Assembly (NCBI RefSeq): GCF_003473295.1
Contig: NZ_QRMP01000009.1
Coordinates: forward strand, 62,001-126,000
Length of the DNA stretch: 64,000 nt
Direction of reading: 5' to 3'
DNA from: Parabacteroides sp. AM08-6
Lineage (GTDB): Bacteria; Bacteroidota; Bacteroidia; Bacteroidales; Tannerellaceae
Shown: one piece after another, positions 26,046-35,367 of the stretch
Layout: each line of letters opens with the position of its first letter
Numbering within the stretch: position 1 is the first letter of the stretch
The notes under the pieces: model-generated
Databases searched by the model: none
Seen by the model: only the letters and a program-made list of their open reading frames with translations
What the model was told of the DNA's origin: nothing
Program-made: the position numbers and the translations under genes

Positions 26046-26765
26046 ATGGTAGAAACGAATGAACTTACAAGAAAACTGAGGACGCTGCTTCATCCGAGGG
26101 CGGCGTTGATTGTCTATGCGGAAGAGAATGACAACCACAGCACGGATGACGACGGTTATTTTATCGAAGTCAGGGACATAGACGAAAATGGGACAATGGG
26201 CGAAGGCCGTCCGGTGACGGTGGAGTTCATGAACGAACTGGTACGGGGCTATTCCGAAAGCCACAGTGTGACACCATACGGCAGGATACCGTCCAACCTG
26301 CTGTGGTTTGACCCGCGCAAGGGCAGTGAGAAATACATCTGGTACAACCCGCCCCAAAAGCGCATGATGTTCTTCCATGACATCCTGAAGATTGAAAGCG
26401 CGGAATACAACCTGCCGGGCGTGATCTATGAGGCCGGAGAAAACCGTCTGAATGTCTATGCCTATACAGATGTTGAACTGACAGACAATTCGGACCTTTT
26501 TGCGGCTCCGTTCTTCAATGTGACGGGAGCGAGCGTCTGTCTGGGCTCCGCAAAAATTGAGAAGCCGAAAGACCTGACCTACACGAACCTGCTGGAGTAT
26601 TGGGAAAAGAGGTTCTGGCTGACGGAGTTCTCCCATCTGGGTGGAGGTGGGAACCCCACGAAATCCAATCTGGTACTGGTAACGAAAGCGGCAAAGGACA
26701 AGCCTTTTGACCTTGACGAACTGCAACCTTTAAAAAAACTGAAACTAAAAGACATATTGCGATGA
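26046..26765 (+). CDS. PRTRC system protein B
   Basis: A 239-residue protein of the PRTRC B family (a ubiquitin-E2-like fold has been proposed for such proteins). It contains YGRIPSNLLWFDPRKG near residue 75 and KTLEWYNPPQ-like strands. It overlaps the ThiF gene by 4 bases (ATGA at 26762-26765), pointing to a stoichiometric partner. Confidence 0.83.
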   Translation: MVETNELTRKLRTLLHPRAALIVYAEENDNHSTDDDGYFIEVRDIDENGTMGEGRPVTVEFMNELVRGYSESHSVTPYGRIPSNLLWFDPRKGSEKYIWYNPPQKRMMFFHDILKIESAEYNLPGVIYEAGENRLNVYAYTDVELTDNSDLFAAPFFNVTGASVCLGSAKIEKPKDLTYTNLLEYWEKRFWLTEFSHLGGGGNPTKSNLVLVTKAAKDKPFDLDELQPLKKLKLKDILR

Positions 26766-27550
26766 AAAGAGTACATTATACAGACAGTTACCTGATGAAC
26801 CCGCAACATCCGGTGACGGTAAACATCATAGGCGCGGGCGGTACAGGCTCGCAAGTGCTGACCGGTATGGCAAGACTGGATGTCACGCTCCGTGCACTCG
26901 GACATCCGGGATTGTTCGTAACGGTCTACGATCCAGACATCGTGACGGACGCAAACATTGGGCGGCAGCTCTTCGGACCGTCGGACCTGGGACTGAACAA
27001 GTCACAATGTCTGGTCACAAGGATAAACAATTTTTTCGGAAACGACTGGAAAGCGGAGGCGAGTTTCTATCCGTCGGTATTGAAGGAGGTAAAGCGGACC
27101 GAAATTGCGAACATCACCATTACCTGTACGGATAATATAAAATCCAGACTCGATTTGTGGAACGTGCTTGCGAAAGTTCCTTCATCCTCCTATACGGACA
27201 ATAACACGCCGCTCTACTGGATGGATTTCGGGAATACAAAGACCGCCGGGCAGGTTGTACTGGGAACCGTGCCGAAGAAAATCAAACAGCCGGTTTCCAC
27301 GATGTATGAAACGGTCGGCTCACTGAAAGTCATTACCCGTTTTGTGAAATATGCGAGAGTGAAAGAAGTGGATTCCGGACCGAGTTGCTCACTGGCAGAG
27401 GCATTGGAAAAACAGGATCTGTTTATCAACTCCACGCTGGCGCAACTCGGCTGCAATATCCTCTGGAAAATGTTCCGCCACGGGATGATTGAGCATCACG
27501 GGCTGTTCCTGAACTTAGAAACGATGAAAGTCAATCCGATAGGGGTATAA
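26762..27550 (+). CDS. PRTRC system ThiF/E1-like protein
   Basis: A 262-residue protein with the Rossmann nucleotide-binding loop IIGAGGTGSQV (about residues 21-31) and the DANIGRQLF motif (about 61-69) of ThiF/MoeB/E1 enzymes, which adenylate the C-terminus of a ubiquitin-like protein. A TCTDN motif follows near residue 122. Together with protein B it suggests a ubiquitin-like conjugation chemistry in the cassette; that is inferred, not shown. Confidence 0.88.
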   Translation: MKRVHYTDSYLMNPQHPVTVNIIGAGGTGSQVLTGMARLDVTLRALGHPGLFVTVYDPDIVTDANIGRQLFGPSDLGLNKSQCLVTRINNFFGNDWKAEASFYPSVLKEVKRTEIANITITCTDNIKSRLDLWNVLAKVPSSSYTDNNTPLYWMDFGNTKTAGQVVLGTVPKKIKQPVSTMYETVGSLKVITRFVKYARVKEVDSGPSCSLAEALEKQDLFINSTLAQLGCNILWKMFRHGMIEHHGLFLNLETMKVNPIGV

Positions 27551-27648
27551 GACAGGCAAAAGCAAATATGAAAAAGTGGAACCGCCTTGCCGGAAAGGTT
27601 TCTGCAAAATAATATCATTCAATTCATTGCGGAATGAGAAATTATTTG

Positions 27649-27656
27649 TACTTTTG
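27649..27656 (+). promoter_or_regulatory. Promoter ahead of the fimbrial operon
   Basis: TACTTTTG (-7 box) with TTG at 27627-27629, a 19-base spacing, a good match to the Bacteroidetes promoter. Transcripts would start near 27662 with a leader of nearly 480 bases before the first fimbrial gene. Confidence 0.6.
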
Positions 27657-27743
27657 CTATTGTATTTCGAGAATGTTTTGTTAGCGATGTATGAACGGCA
27701 ATAAAAGCACATATAAATACCACCCGTATATAACAAATATTTT

Positions 27744-27784
27744 TTGTTCAGGCGGTGCTTCGTCCTATAAGACGGAGGCTTTTT
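27744..27784 (+). terminator. Hairpin with T-run in the fimbrial leader
   Basis: A GCTTCGTC/GACGGAGGC stem with one bulge and a short loop is followed by TTTTTT. It is about 85-120 bases after the predicted transcription start, so it may be an attenuator or the end of a small RNA. Confidence 0.45.
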
Positions 27785-28051
27785 TCGTGTCATTACTGTT
27801 TCGTAAAGTTGTTTCCATATCCGGAAAATATTTGTCCGATGCGCTTAAAATGTGTGCCGATTATTTGGATATTCAGATAATTCGGTTACTCTCTCTCTCT
27901 CTCATGGCTACGCGCGTCAATATACAAAATATTCCTTAAATACCAATCACTTACGGAGAGTCCGTTTTCCGGAATATCTCTCCTTTCCACGTTATTATCC
28001 GAACCTTTACATGCCGCCCTCACCAATCGGGGGCGCGTATCGTCATATCCG

Positions 28052-28115
28052 TCGGCGGTGTATGCCGGAGCATGGAACAACAATGCCCGCATACGCCGCC
28101 GATATGCTTTTTTAT
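28052..28115 (+). terminator. Strong hairpin with T-run just before the fimbrial genes
   Basis: Stem TCGGCGGTGTATGC/GCATACGCCGCCGA (one wobble or mismatch), loop of about 23 bases, then GCTTTTTTATT. It lies 29 bases before the first fimbrial ATG. It may stop readthrough from the leader, so the operon could be controlled by antitermination. Confidence 0.6.
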
Positions 28116-28143
28116 TAACCCGTAACAACAAATCTTATCAAAT

Positions 28144-29358
28144 ATGACAGTGATAAAACGAATATTATTGACGGTCTTTCTTGCCGTTACAGGATTGTCG
28201 CTTTCGGCACAGGAGAAGCCGGACTCCACTGCCTACCGTTTCCGGTTCGTGGCAGAGAACGATATGTTCTTCTCCCCGTGGAGCGGCAACGGACAGGAAC
28301 TTGAGCGGTTGCTTGCAGCCATCGACGAACACCGCCCCGCCATCGAAGCCGGACAAATGTATCTTTTAGTGACAAGCTACGCTACGGACGGCAACGAAGA
28401 ACAGACTGCGGCGCAAGTGGCAAAGACACGCCGCAATCGTGTGAAGTCGGAACTGATTGTGCGCGGCAAGATAAAAGAGTCGAACTTCGTCACCGACCAG
28501 TTGTTTGACGAAGCCTATACGGACGGGAACGGAAAATCCCTGCACAACATGGTCATCGTCACCCTCCCTGCCTCTGTTGAGAAAGTGGCGGAGATAGCCG
28601 GTGCGGAAGCCGCCGCCAGAGTGGAAGCCTATAACAAAGAGGTGTCTGGCGAGGCGGAGCGCGAACGTATGGCAGCGAAAGAGCAGGCAAAAGCGGAACA
28701 GACTGCCAAGGAAAAGGCAGAACAGGAGCGTATCGCTGCAGAGCAGGCAGCCCGAGAGAAAGCCGAGGCGGAACGGATGGAGCGTGAACGCATGGCAGCG
28801 GAACAAGTCGAAAAAGAGCGTCTGGAAGCGGAGGAACAAGCCCGCCTGCAAGCTGAAGAAACGGCAATAGCCACCCCGTATCATTTTGCCTTGCGTGCCA
28901 ACCTCCTGCGTTGGGCAACCCTCACTCCCGATTTGGGTATCGAGTGGCGCATCAACCGCCATGTGGGTATTGCCGTGAACGGTACGTGGGCTTCATGGAG
29001 CTGGGACGACAAGAATCGCCGCTATGCCCTTTGGGAAGTGGCTCCCGAAGTGCGCTATTATATAGATAAGGAGAAACGGGGCTATATCGGCGCGATGTAC
29101 AAGGCAGGGCAGTTCAATTACAAGCTGTCGGGAACAGGCCGTCAGGGCGACCTCATGGGCGGTGGTATCGTCGGAGGTTATCAGCTGAAACTCAACAATG
29201 CCCTTTCTCTTGATTTCAACCTCGGCATCGGCTATATCCATGCCGACTATGACAAGTATGTGGTCATCAACGGCGTGAGGGTAAGGCGCGGCAGCGAAAC
29301 AAAGAACTGGTGGGGCCCCGTCTCGGCGGGTGTCACCCTGGTGTGGAACATCTTTTAG
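28144..29358 (+). CDS. DUF3575-type outer-membrane protein of the fimbrial operon
   Basis: A 404-residue protein: signal peptide (MTVIKRILLTVFLAVTGLSLSA), a domain with EFVAENDMFF-like start and conserved turns (about 25-160), a long Ala/Glu/Lys coiled coil (about 165-235), then a C-terminal beta-barrel-like domain (LRANLLRWATLTPDLGIEW to the final VTLVWNIF). This layout is common for the first gene of Mfa-type fimbrial operons. An outer-membrane or periplasmic assembly role is inferred. Confidence 0.8.
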   Translation: MTVIKRILLTVFLAVTGLSLSAQEKPDSTAYRFRFVAENDMFFSPWSGNGQELERLLAAIDEHRPAIEAGQMYLLVTSYATDGNEEQTAAQVAKTRRNRVKSELIVRGKIKESNFVTDQLFDEAYTDGNGKSLHNMVIVTLPASVEKVAEIAGAEAAARVEAYNKEVSGEAERERMAAKEQAKAEQTAKEKAEQERIAAEQAAREKAEAERMERERMAAEQVEKERLEAEEQARLQAEETAIATPYHFALRANLLRWATLTPDLGIEWRINRHVGIAVNGTWASWSWDDKNRRYALWEVAPEVRYYIDKEKRGYIGAMYKAGQFNYKLSGTGRQGDLMGGGIVGGYQLKLNNALSLDFNLGIGYIHADYDKYVVINGVRVRRGSETKNWWGPVSAGVTLVWNIF

Positions 29359-29373
29359 CGGAAAGGAGGAACA

Positions 29374-30264
29374 ATGAATACAACGATAATCATACGACAG
29401 ATAAAGGAATATACGGGAGCATACGGAAAGGCTTATACCTTATTATATCTAATAGGTGCGGTGACCATACTGACCTCGTGCGTGAAGGACGACCTCTATG
29501 ACACGCCGCACCCCGACCGTGGGGCGGTGGTCGTAACCACGGACTGGAGCGGAAAGAGCACCGAGGCGGACATACCGCAGGCATACACACTGCGCATCGG
29601 CGGGAGGGAACAGAACGTGAGCGCGGCGACCAACGTGTTCGACGCGCTGCTCGCGCCCGGTGGCTACGGTCTGACGGTGTACAACTCCCCGGAGGGGATT
29701 AGTATCGACGGAAACAAGGCAACGGTGAATCCGGTGGATCTGACGGGTGCAATAGAGCCGCACCCCGGCTACCTCTTCGCCTCGCACCAGGACATCAGCG
29801 TCGTGGCGGACGACACCCTGCACGTCACCGCCCCGATGAGACAATACGTGCGCAGGCTCGACATCGAACTGACCGCCACGGAAGGCGACTACAGCCGTGT
29901 ACAGTCGGCTACGGCAACGCTCTCCGGCGTGGCTTCGGCAGCGGATATGGCAACAGGCGACCGGAGTGTAGCGGCACAAGTAACAAACGCTTTCAGGCAG
30001 GACGACAACAAGTTCACAATCTTTTTCCGACTGCTCGGCATCGTCCCGACGGAAACGCATACGCTGACGGTGGACATCACTTTCAACAACGGTGACACGC
30101 AGCGGGTAGTGAGCGACCTTACCGAGGCCATAAGGGACTTCAATAACGGCACCAAACCGGTTAAACTCACGGGTAATCTGCTTTTGCCCGTAGAGGCCGG
30201 GGTAACGGGCGCAACCATCACGGGCTGGAACGAGGTAGAAAGCGGCAATGGGGATGCTAACTGA
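29374..30264 (+). CDS. FimB/Mfa2-like fimbrial anchor lipoprotein (DUF5119 type)
   Basis: A 296-residue protein with a lipobox (LTSC near residue 36) after a hydrophobic segment. The mature part has alternating beta-strand patterns (VVVTTDWSGKSTE, then LTGAIEPHPGYL) as in the DUF5119/FimB-Mfa2 group, which terminate or anchor fimbriae at the outer membrane. It starts 15 bases after the upstream stop. A start nearer the hydrophobic segment is possible. Confidence 0.78.
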   Translation: MNTTIIIRQIKEYTGAYGKAYTLLYLIGAVTILTSCVKDDLYDTPHPDRGAVVVTTDWSGKSTEADIPQAYTLRIGGREQNVSAATNVFDALLAPGGYGLTVYNSPEGISIDGNKATVNPVDLTGAIEPHPGYLFASHQDISVVADDTLHVTAPMRQYVRRLDIELTATEGDYSRVQSATATLSGVASAADMATGDRSVAAQVTNAFRQDDNKFTIFFRLLGIVPTETHTLTVDITFNNGDTQRVVSDLTEAIRDFNNGTKPVKLTGNLLLPVEAGVTGATITGWNEVESGNGDAN

Positions 30265-30294
30265 CGATAAATATTTTAATCAAAAAACAAGATT

Positions 30295-31326
30295 ATGACA
30301 ATGAACATGAGGTTTTTCATTATTGCAGCAGCGGCAACGCTATTGGCTGCGTGTACACAAGAGAAGGAGGTACAGAACAATCCGGTGGAAGCACGAATCA
30401 CGGCAGGCGTGAGCGGGCCGAAGACCCGTGCTGTGGACAACGGGTGGAACGCCGACCGAATCGGCGTGATGGTGGTGGATGCCCCTGGCACGACCACGAC
30501 CATGGGCGGCAAGTACAAGAACGTGGGATACGCGACCACGAGCACCGGCACCAACGCGGACTTCACCCCGATGACGGCGGGTGGCGGCATCTTCTTCGAG
30601 GATGCTTTCCTCGAGTTTACTTTTGCCGCCTACGCGCCTTACGCATCGGGCGCAAACGCCTCCACCCTGCCTGGTACAGACGGGAAGATTACGGTAAATA
30701 CAAGCAACCAGCCCACGACCACGGAACAGGAGAAGGTGGACTACATCCATGCCACGGGAGCCAAGGCCGATAAAGACAGCCCGACCGTCAGCTTCACGGA
30801 CAACACCGCCGCGGGCGGCAGCGACTGCTCCTTCAAGCACAAGATGGCCCGTCTTATCCTCAAGGTGCAGGTGTCGAACACCGACGGTTTCGACGACACT
30901 GCCGTGCTGGAATTCGCCGACTACAAGCTGGGCGGCCTGGTTCACGAGGGAACGTTCGATGTGAAGACCGGTACCGCCGCGACCGCGGGCAGCGTTGTGA
31001 GCGACTGGATGTTACGCCAGTGCACCGGTGCCCCGAAGACGGCCACGGACAAGTGCGTGGCAACCTTTGACGCCGCCACGGGCGTGATGACTTTCACCAT
31101 GATCCTGCTCCCGCAGACACTCGCCAACGCTTTGGTGCTTGAGATATCTCCCGATGACGGGGAATACCAGAGCTACTCCAACAAGGACATGATCAAACCC
31201 GCGTTGGAGGCCGGTTATTCTTATACCTACACCATCACGGTGAAGAAGACGGGGCTGACCCTTAGCGGAAGCACCATCGAAAACTGGAACGACGGTGGTA
31301 GCCATTCGGGTGATGCAAAAATGTAG
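30295..31326 (+). CDS. Fimbrillin family lipoprotein
   Basis: A 343-residue fimbrillin. Lipobox LLAAC near residue 20 after a short hydrophobic signal; the strand-rich middle contains KTRAVDNGW (about 45), typical of FimA/Mfa1 propeptide sites where an Arg-gingipain-like or lipoprotein-processing cut exposes the donor groove. The C-terminus ENWNDGG matches the conserved end of fimbrillins. It is likely the main shaft subunit. Confidence 0.85.
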   Translation: MTMNMRFFIIAAAATLLAACTQEKEVQNNPVEARITAGVSGPKTRAVDNGWNADRIGVMVVDAPGTTTTMGGKYKNVGYATTSTGTNADFTPMTAGGGIFFEDAFLEFTFAAYAPYASGANASTLPGTDGKITVNTSNQPTTTEQEKVDYIHATGAKADKDSPTVSFTDNTAAGGSDCSFKHKMARLILKVQVSNTDGFDDTAVLEFADYKLGGLVHEGTFDVKTGTAATAGSVVSDWMLRQCTGAPKTATDKCVATFDAATGVMTFTMILLPQTLANALVLEISPDDGEYQSYSNKDMIKPALEAGYSYTYTITVKKTGLTLSGSTIENWNDGGSHSGDAKM

Positions 31327-31447
31327 TGTGTCTGAAAGCCACTGCCGTGCATCAGGCGTAAGCACGGAGGCACGCCATATATAATAAATGGTGCCACCGC
31401 CCGCGTTGCAACGGGCGGTGGCACAAAACGAAATAAATAAAGACAAT

Positions 31448-33175
31448 ATGAAAATAATAAGGAACATAGCGAGAAGGCCGTGGCCGCGCATCGGCGGCTG
31501 GTTGCCGGTTATGATGCTCATCTGTGGGGTGCTCGCTTCCTGTAGCAGTGAGGATGAAAGCACCGCGCCCCTGCCCGACGGCAAGTACCCGCTGCAACTG
31601 ACGGCGGAGGTGGCGCAGCCGCAGACCCGCGCCGCGGGCAAGGACGCGTGGACGGGCGGCGAGGAGATTAGAGTGTCACTGGAAGGCGTGTTTGGTAACA
31701 AAACATACGTGATGGACGCATCGGGCAATGCAAGCCCGAAGGATGCCGATAATGCCTTCTATTGGAAGAACACCGATGAAGCCCGCGTCAGTGCATGGAC
31801 CCCGGACATAGAATCGGAAACGGATATTTCCGACCAAAGTGGCGGGTACGCCGCTTTCGATGTCCTGTACGCCAGTGCCATAGGGCGTTATGACCAAGCC
31901 ATAAATCTCCGTTTCATCCACCGCATGGCGAAAATCGAAGTAATTCTCAAAGCTAGCGAAGGCATTACGGAAGAGGAGTTGGAGGGTGCGACCGTCACCA
32001 TTTTCGGAGACCCGCTAACGCACTCAACCGCCGGCTTGGTATCACCGGGTGACCAATCGGACGGCGAGATAAAGCCCTATTACGATGCCGCAACGAAGAA
32101 ATACGAGGCGTTAGTGCCGCCGCAGGATATGACGGGCAAGCCGCTCATCCGAATCAGCATAGGCAGCAATGACTTTACCTACACTCCCGAAACAGAAGCT
32201 GCCGGCAAATTTGGGTTTTTCGGTGGCAAGCGGTATGCCTACACCATCACCGTGAAAGCAAGCGGAATAGACGTGCAGGCGGTGACCGGTGGCACGTGGG
32301 TTGCATGTGGCGAGGAGAACGTCACCTCCAAAAAGGTAAAGCAAAGTTTCACAGCTGACGAACTTAAAATCGGCGACTACTTCTATTCCGACGGGACTTG
32401 GAGCGACGGCGGCCTGCGCAAAATCTATACTGACGGCAGTATGAAGATAGCAAGCCCCAAGCCTGCTCCCGTACTCCAAACAAAAAGTGAAATAGAAAGA
32501 AGAGTCATCGGTATCGTTTTCCAGACGGACCCGAGCCGTATCGGCACTGCCGAAAAGTCCAAATTGGGCGAAGGGAATGTGCATGGCCTTGTAATGGCCT
32601 TAAAGAACACCGCAACAGATATCCAATGGAGCCATGAAGAGAATAATTTGGAAGACGTGAAAGACTGCTGGTCCAAGTCTGAAATCTACTCTGACATCAG
32701 CGGTCTGCACAATTACACCAAGATTCTTGACCATGCAAATAGTATCGGTGGAATTGAGGCATATCCGGCCTTCGAAGCCGTCGAGAAATGGAATGATATG
32801 TACAGTATAAATGAATACCGCCCACCTCGTAATACCACAGGCTGGTTTATTCCTTCCTCCGGTCAGTGGTGGGACATCCTTCAGAATCTGGGCGGTTGTC
32901 CGGCTATGGCGGATAAAGGTCAGCAAACCTCGTCGGATTCCGGTGATTTCCGTTGGCTAGGTCAAGGCGATGTTCCAGCTGCCTTGAATGCTTGGATGAA
33001 TAAAATTGCAGCCGACAGCAAGAATGATTTTACCACCGGTGACCGTTTTTGGTCGTCATCGGAGTTAAATCAGTTCCGCGCACGGAACTGGAACGTGTAC
33101 TCCTCTGATTACGTGTGCTGCGACTTTGTCTATAAGAAATGGAGTAACGCTGTCCGTCCCGTCCTTGCTTTCTGA
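31448..33175 (+). CDS. Fimbrillin-like adhesin with C-type-lectin-like C-terminus, non-matching to the template
   Basis: Start MKIIRNIARRPWPR at 31448; lipobox GVLASC near residue 32. Residues ~40-295 are fimbrillin-like (PQTRAAGKDAW near 60); the remainder is a formylglycine-enzyme/C-lectin-type fold with GWFIPSSGQWWD near 480 and the end FWSSSELNQF...VRPVLAF. Its end resembles the DGR target next door at protein level (WSSSE, VRPVLAF), but the DNA differs from the template at many non-A sites, so the present template did not write it. It may be a retired target or served by a template elsewhere. Confidence 0.8.
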   Translation: MKIIRNIARRPWPRIGGWLPVMMLICGVLASCSSEDESTAPLPDGKYPLQLTAEVAQPQTRAAGKDAWTGGEEIRVSLEGVFGNKTYVMDASGNASPKDADNAFYWKNTDEARVSAWTPDIESETDISDQSGGYAAFDVLYASAIGRYDQAINLRFIHRMAKIEVILKASEGITEEELEGATVTIFGDPLTHSTAGLVSPGDQSDGEIKPYYDAATKKYEALVPPQDMTGKPLIRISIGSNDFTYTPETEAAGKFGFFGGKRYAYTITVKASGIDVQAVTGGTWVACGEENVTSKKVKQSFTADELKIGDYFYSDGTWSDGGLRKIYTDGSMKIASPKPAPVLQTKSEIERRVIGIVFQTDPSRIGTAEKSKLGEGNVHGLVMALKNTATDIQWSHEENNLEDVKDCWSKSEIYSDISGLHNYTKILDHANSIGGIEAYPAFEAVEKWNDMYSINEYRPPRNTTGWFIPSSGQWWDILQNLGGCPAMADKGQQTSSDSGDFRWLGQGDVPAALNAWMNKIAADSKNDFTTGDRFWSSSELNQFRARNWNVYSSDYVCCDFVYKKWSNAVRPVLAF

Positions 33176-33204
33176 ACTATTTGCCTATTTAGTCCTTTAA
33201 GAAT

Positions 33205-34767
33205 ATGAAGATACAAAACATATACCACCTCTTGCAAGCTGCGTTGCTCCTGCTGCTTGTATCCTGCACGCAAGAAGAGTTCCCTGCCGTGCAAGACAAG
33301 GCGCAGCAACTGACAATCTCCGTTACCGATGGCGGATATACATCGGCTGTTGAGAATATGAAAACCCGTGTCGAGACCCGTGCCGTGGAGAACGGCTACA
33401 CCACCGAGTTCACCGAAGGCGATGCCTGCGGATTCTACATGGTGCGCGGCGGAAAGCCGGTTTATTCAAACGTGAAGCTGACAGCCGAAAAGGATGCCGC
33501 CACGGGCGGCATCATGTGGAAAACCGACGGTACGACGCTTGCCGCCGGAATGGATGGAGAGAGCTACTACCTCTACTATCCTTATCAGGCGGACATGGCG
33601 GGCAAGACTGCCACACCTGCGGAGGGGGCGGTCATGACCGATGCCGAGTTCTTCAAGCCGCTCATTGATGGCTGGCAACCCGGGGACGACCAGAGCACCC
33701 ATGCCGCTTACACCGCCTCCGACCTGATGACAGCCGGAGGCTCAACGACAGGGACGGGCAACACCATCCACCTCTCTTTCGCCATGAAACACCGCATGGC
33801 GTTGGCCGTCATCGAGATGCCGAAGACCGTTTACAAGTTTATCGACGCGAATGTTCCCGACTACACCGTGGGGGCAGAAGCTACGTTCACAGGCACCGCC
33901 AAGCCGCTGCGCATGGCTGACGGCACTTACCGCTACTTGGTGCACTCGTCCATGCCGACTATCGAGGGATGTTATGACGGGGGGAACAGGGAGTTTACCA
34001 TCACCACGTCCGCGTCCCATCCTATCGTAGGGGAATACAAGAGATACAAGGTGGACGGTGCGCAGGCTATGGAAAAGAATTATAACTTGCAGATGGGCGA
34101 CTACCTGTGCAAGAATTCCGATGGTAATTGGTATATTATCCCCGGTGAGGAAATGCCGAATGAGGAGTGCATCGCCATCGTGTTCCATGCCGGTCATCAC
34201 GAAAACGATGCCTCCGATTACTCCGCCACCGGTATCGGTCAGCAGAAGTGCCACGGCTATGCCATTGCCTTGCAGGATGCCACAAACGGTTATTGTCAGT
34301 GGGGCGTTTACGGAACCGAGTTGGGTTGCTGCCCCACGGATGGAAGCGGAAACATACAGAACAATTACTCTACACCTGACATCGACTGGAGCGGCTACGC
34401 CTGGACACAGAAAATCATCGCCGCTGCCGGAGGTACGGGCAACTTGAATGCCGCCGAAGATTCCGGTTATCCTGCCACCTACTATGCTGTTGTGGATTAT
34501 GCGAGCAAAGTCCCGTCCCCTGCCAATAGCAGCGGTTGGTTTCTTCCTTCTATCGGTCAGATGTGGAATGTTTATCAAAACCGTACTTCTTTGTTTGACG
34601 GCAAGACAGTGGTATCAGGCTTAAAGTCCGATTGGTACTGGTCCTCCTCGGAGGGCTACCGCAATCCGGCGTACCGCGCTCTTTATGTGAGTGTGGTCAG
34701 CGGCCGCGTGAGCAACGACAATAAGAACCGCAGGGATAGCTACGTGCGTCCGGTCTTGGCTTTCTGA
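33205..34767 (+). CDS. DGR target: variable fimbrillin-like adhesin lipoprotein
   Basis: A 520-residue lipoprotein (signal MKIQNIYHLLQAALLLLLVSC, lipobox LVSC). The N-terminal ~290 residues are fimbrillin-like (KTRVETRAVENGY; FAMKHRMALAVIE). The C-terminal ~220 are a C-lectin/sulfatase-modifying type fold with GWFLPSIGQMWNVY near 450 and the variable region from YWSSSEG to the end VRPVLAF. Twelve residues there differ from the template-encoded ones. It probably forms the diversified tip of the fimbria, exposed for binding host, phage or bacterial ligands; the ligand is unknown. Confidence 0.88.
   Translation: MKIQNIYHLLQAALLLLLVSCTQEEFPAVQDKAQQLTISVTDGGYTSAVENMKTRVETRAVENGYTTEFTEGDACGFYMVRGGKPVYSNVKLTAEKDAATGGIMWKTDGTTLAAGMDGESYYLYYPYQADMAGKTATPAEGAVMTDAEFFKPLIDGWQPGDDQSTHAAYTASDLMTAGGSTTGTGNTIHLSFAMKHRMALAVIEMPKTVYKFIDANVPDYTVGAEATFTGTAKPLRMADGTYRYLVHSSMPTIEGCYDGGNREFTITTSASHPIVGEYKRYKVDGAQAMEKNYNLQMGDYLCKNSDGNWYIIPGEEMPNEECIAIVFHAGHHENDASDYSATGIGQQKCHGYAIALQDATNGYCQWGVYGTELGCCPTDGSGNIQNNYSTPDIDWSGYAWTQKIIAAAGGTGNLNAAEDSGYPATYYAVVDYASKVPSPANSSGWFLPSIGQMWNVYQNRTSLFDGKTVVSGLKSDWYWSSSEGYRNPAYRALYVSVVSGRVSNDNKNRRDSYVRPVLAF
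34636..34760 (+). repeat. DGR variable region (VR)
   Basis: 125 bases aligned without gaps to the template at 35368-35492. There are 19 differences in 13 codons, and every one is at a template A (42 A in total). The last 24 bases, containing GCTACGTGCGTCCGGTCTTG, are identical and would act as the initiation-of-homology site. The VR ends 7 bases before the stop codon. Confidence 0.96.
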
Positions 34768-34799
34768 CCTATTTACCTATTCAATCTATTTATCTATTT

Positions 34800-34845
34800 G
34801 CGGCGTAGCCGCTCATTTAAAAGATGGAATACCCGCGAAGCGGGT
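34800..34845 (+). other. Two short hairpins downstream of the VR
   Basis: GCGGC-GTA-GCCGC at 34800-34812 and ACCCGC-GAA-GCGGGT at 34831-34845, within 40-85 bases after the VR. In studied DGRs a small stem-loop just after the target's initiation site promotes retrohoming; these are candidates for that role. Confidence 0.5.
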
Positions 34846-34871
34846 CGGAAAAATTTTTGAAAAATCGAGTT

Positions 34872-35246
34872 ATGGCATTATCCGAAGAATTACCCCTATA
34901 CCGCGACACTTACCGGTTGTTGAACAACCTGTTGATCCTGACGCAGGATTTTCCGCGCTTCTTCCGCTACAGTATGGGCAGCCGTATGGTGGATTTGACT
35001 TTGGATATGCTTTCTCTGATTTACAAGGCGAACAGCAGCTATGAAAAAGTGGGCGTATTGACCGAATTTCTCGACCGTTACCGCATGTTGCAGATGCTTT
35101 TCCGCGTATGTGTGGAGCAGAAGGTCATTACCGAGCGCAAATACGCCTCGTTCGGGCTGCTGTTGGAGAAGATAGGCAAGCAGGCTACGAGCTGGAAACA
35201 ATATAACGAACGCGGAATGAAGAAACAGGAAGATAAAAGGCAATGA
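34872..35246 (+). CDS. avd: Avd, DGR accessory variability determinant
   Basis: The start MALSEELPLYRDTYRLL at 34872 is preferred; the frame extends 16 codons upstream through a hairpin. The 124-residue product is basic and helical, with repeated patterns of the four-helix-bundle Avd family (LLNNLLILTQDFPRFFRYSMG; EKVGVLTEFLDRYRML). Avd binds the reverse transcriptase and template RNA and is needed for mutagenic retrohoming. It lies between VR and TR, a usual location. Confidence 0.9.
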   Translation: MALSEELPLYRDTYRLLNNLLILTQDFPRFFRYSMGSRMVDLTLDMLSLIYKANSSYEKVGVLTEFLDRYRMLQMLFRVCVEQKVITERKYASFGLLLEKIGKQATSWKQYNERGMKKQEDKRQ

Positions 35247-35367
35247 TTTATCAGTCGGGATTCGGGCGGTCAAGGCTTCCCGAAGCGAACTGTTTATTAT
35301 TGAAAAAGGGTTGTCGGCAGGCTTTCCTCGTGCAGGGAGGCTCGCAAAGACAAAAACAGACAACATT

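Noticed and set aside
33051..33172. Second VR written from the same TR
   Set aside because: Differences from the TR at many non-A positions exclude recent retrohoming from this template.
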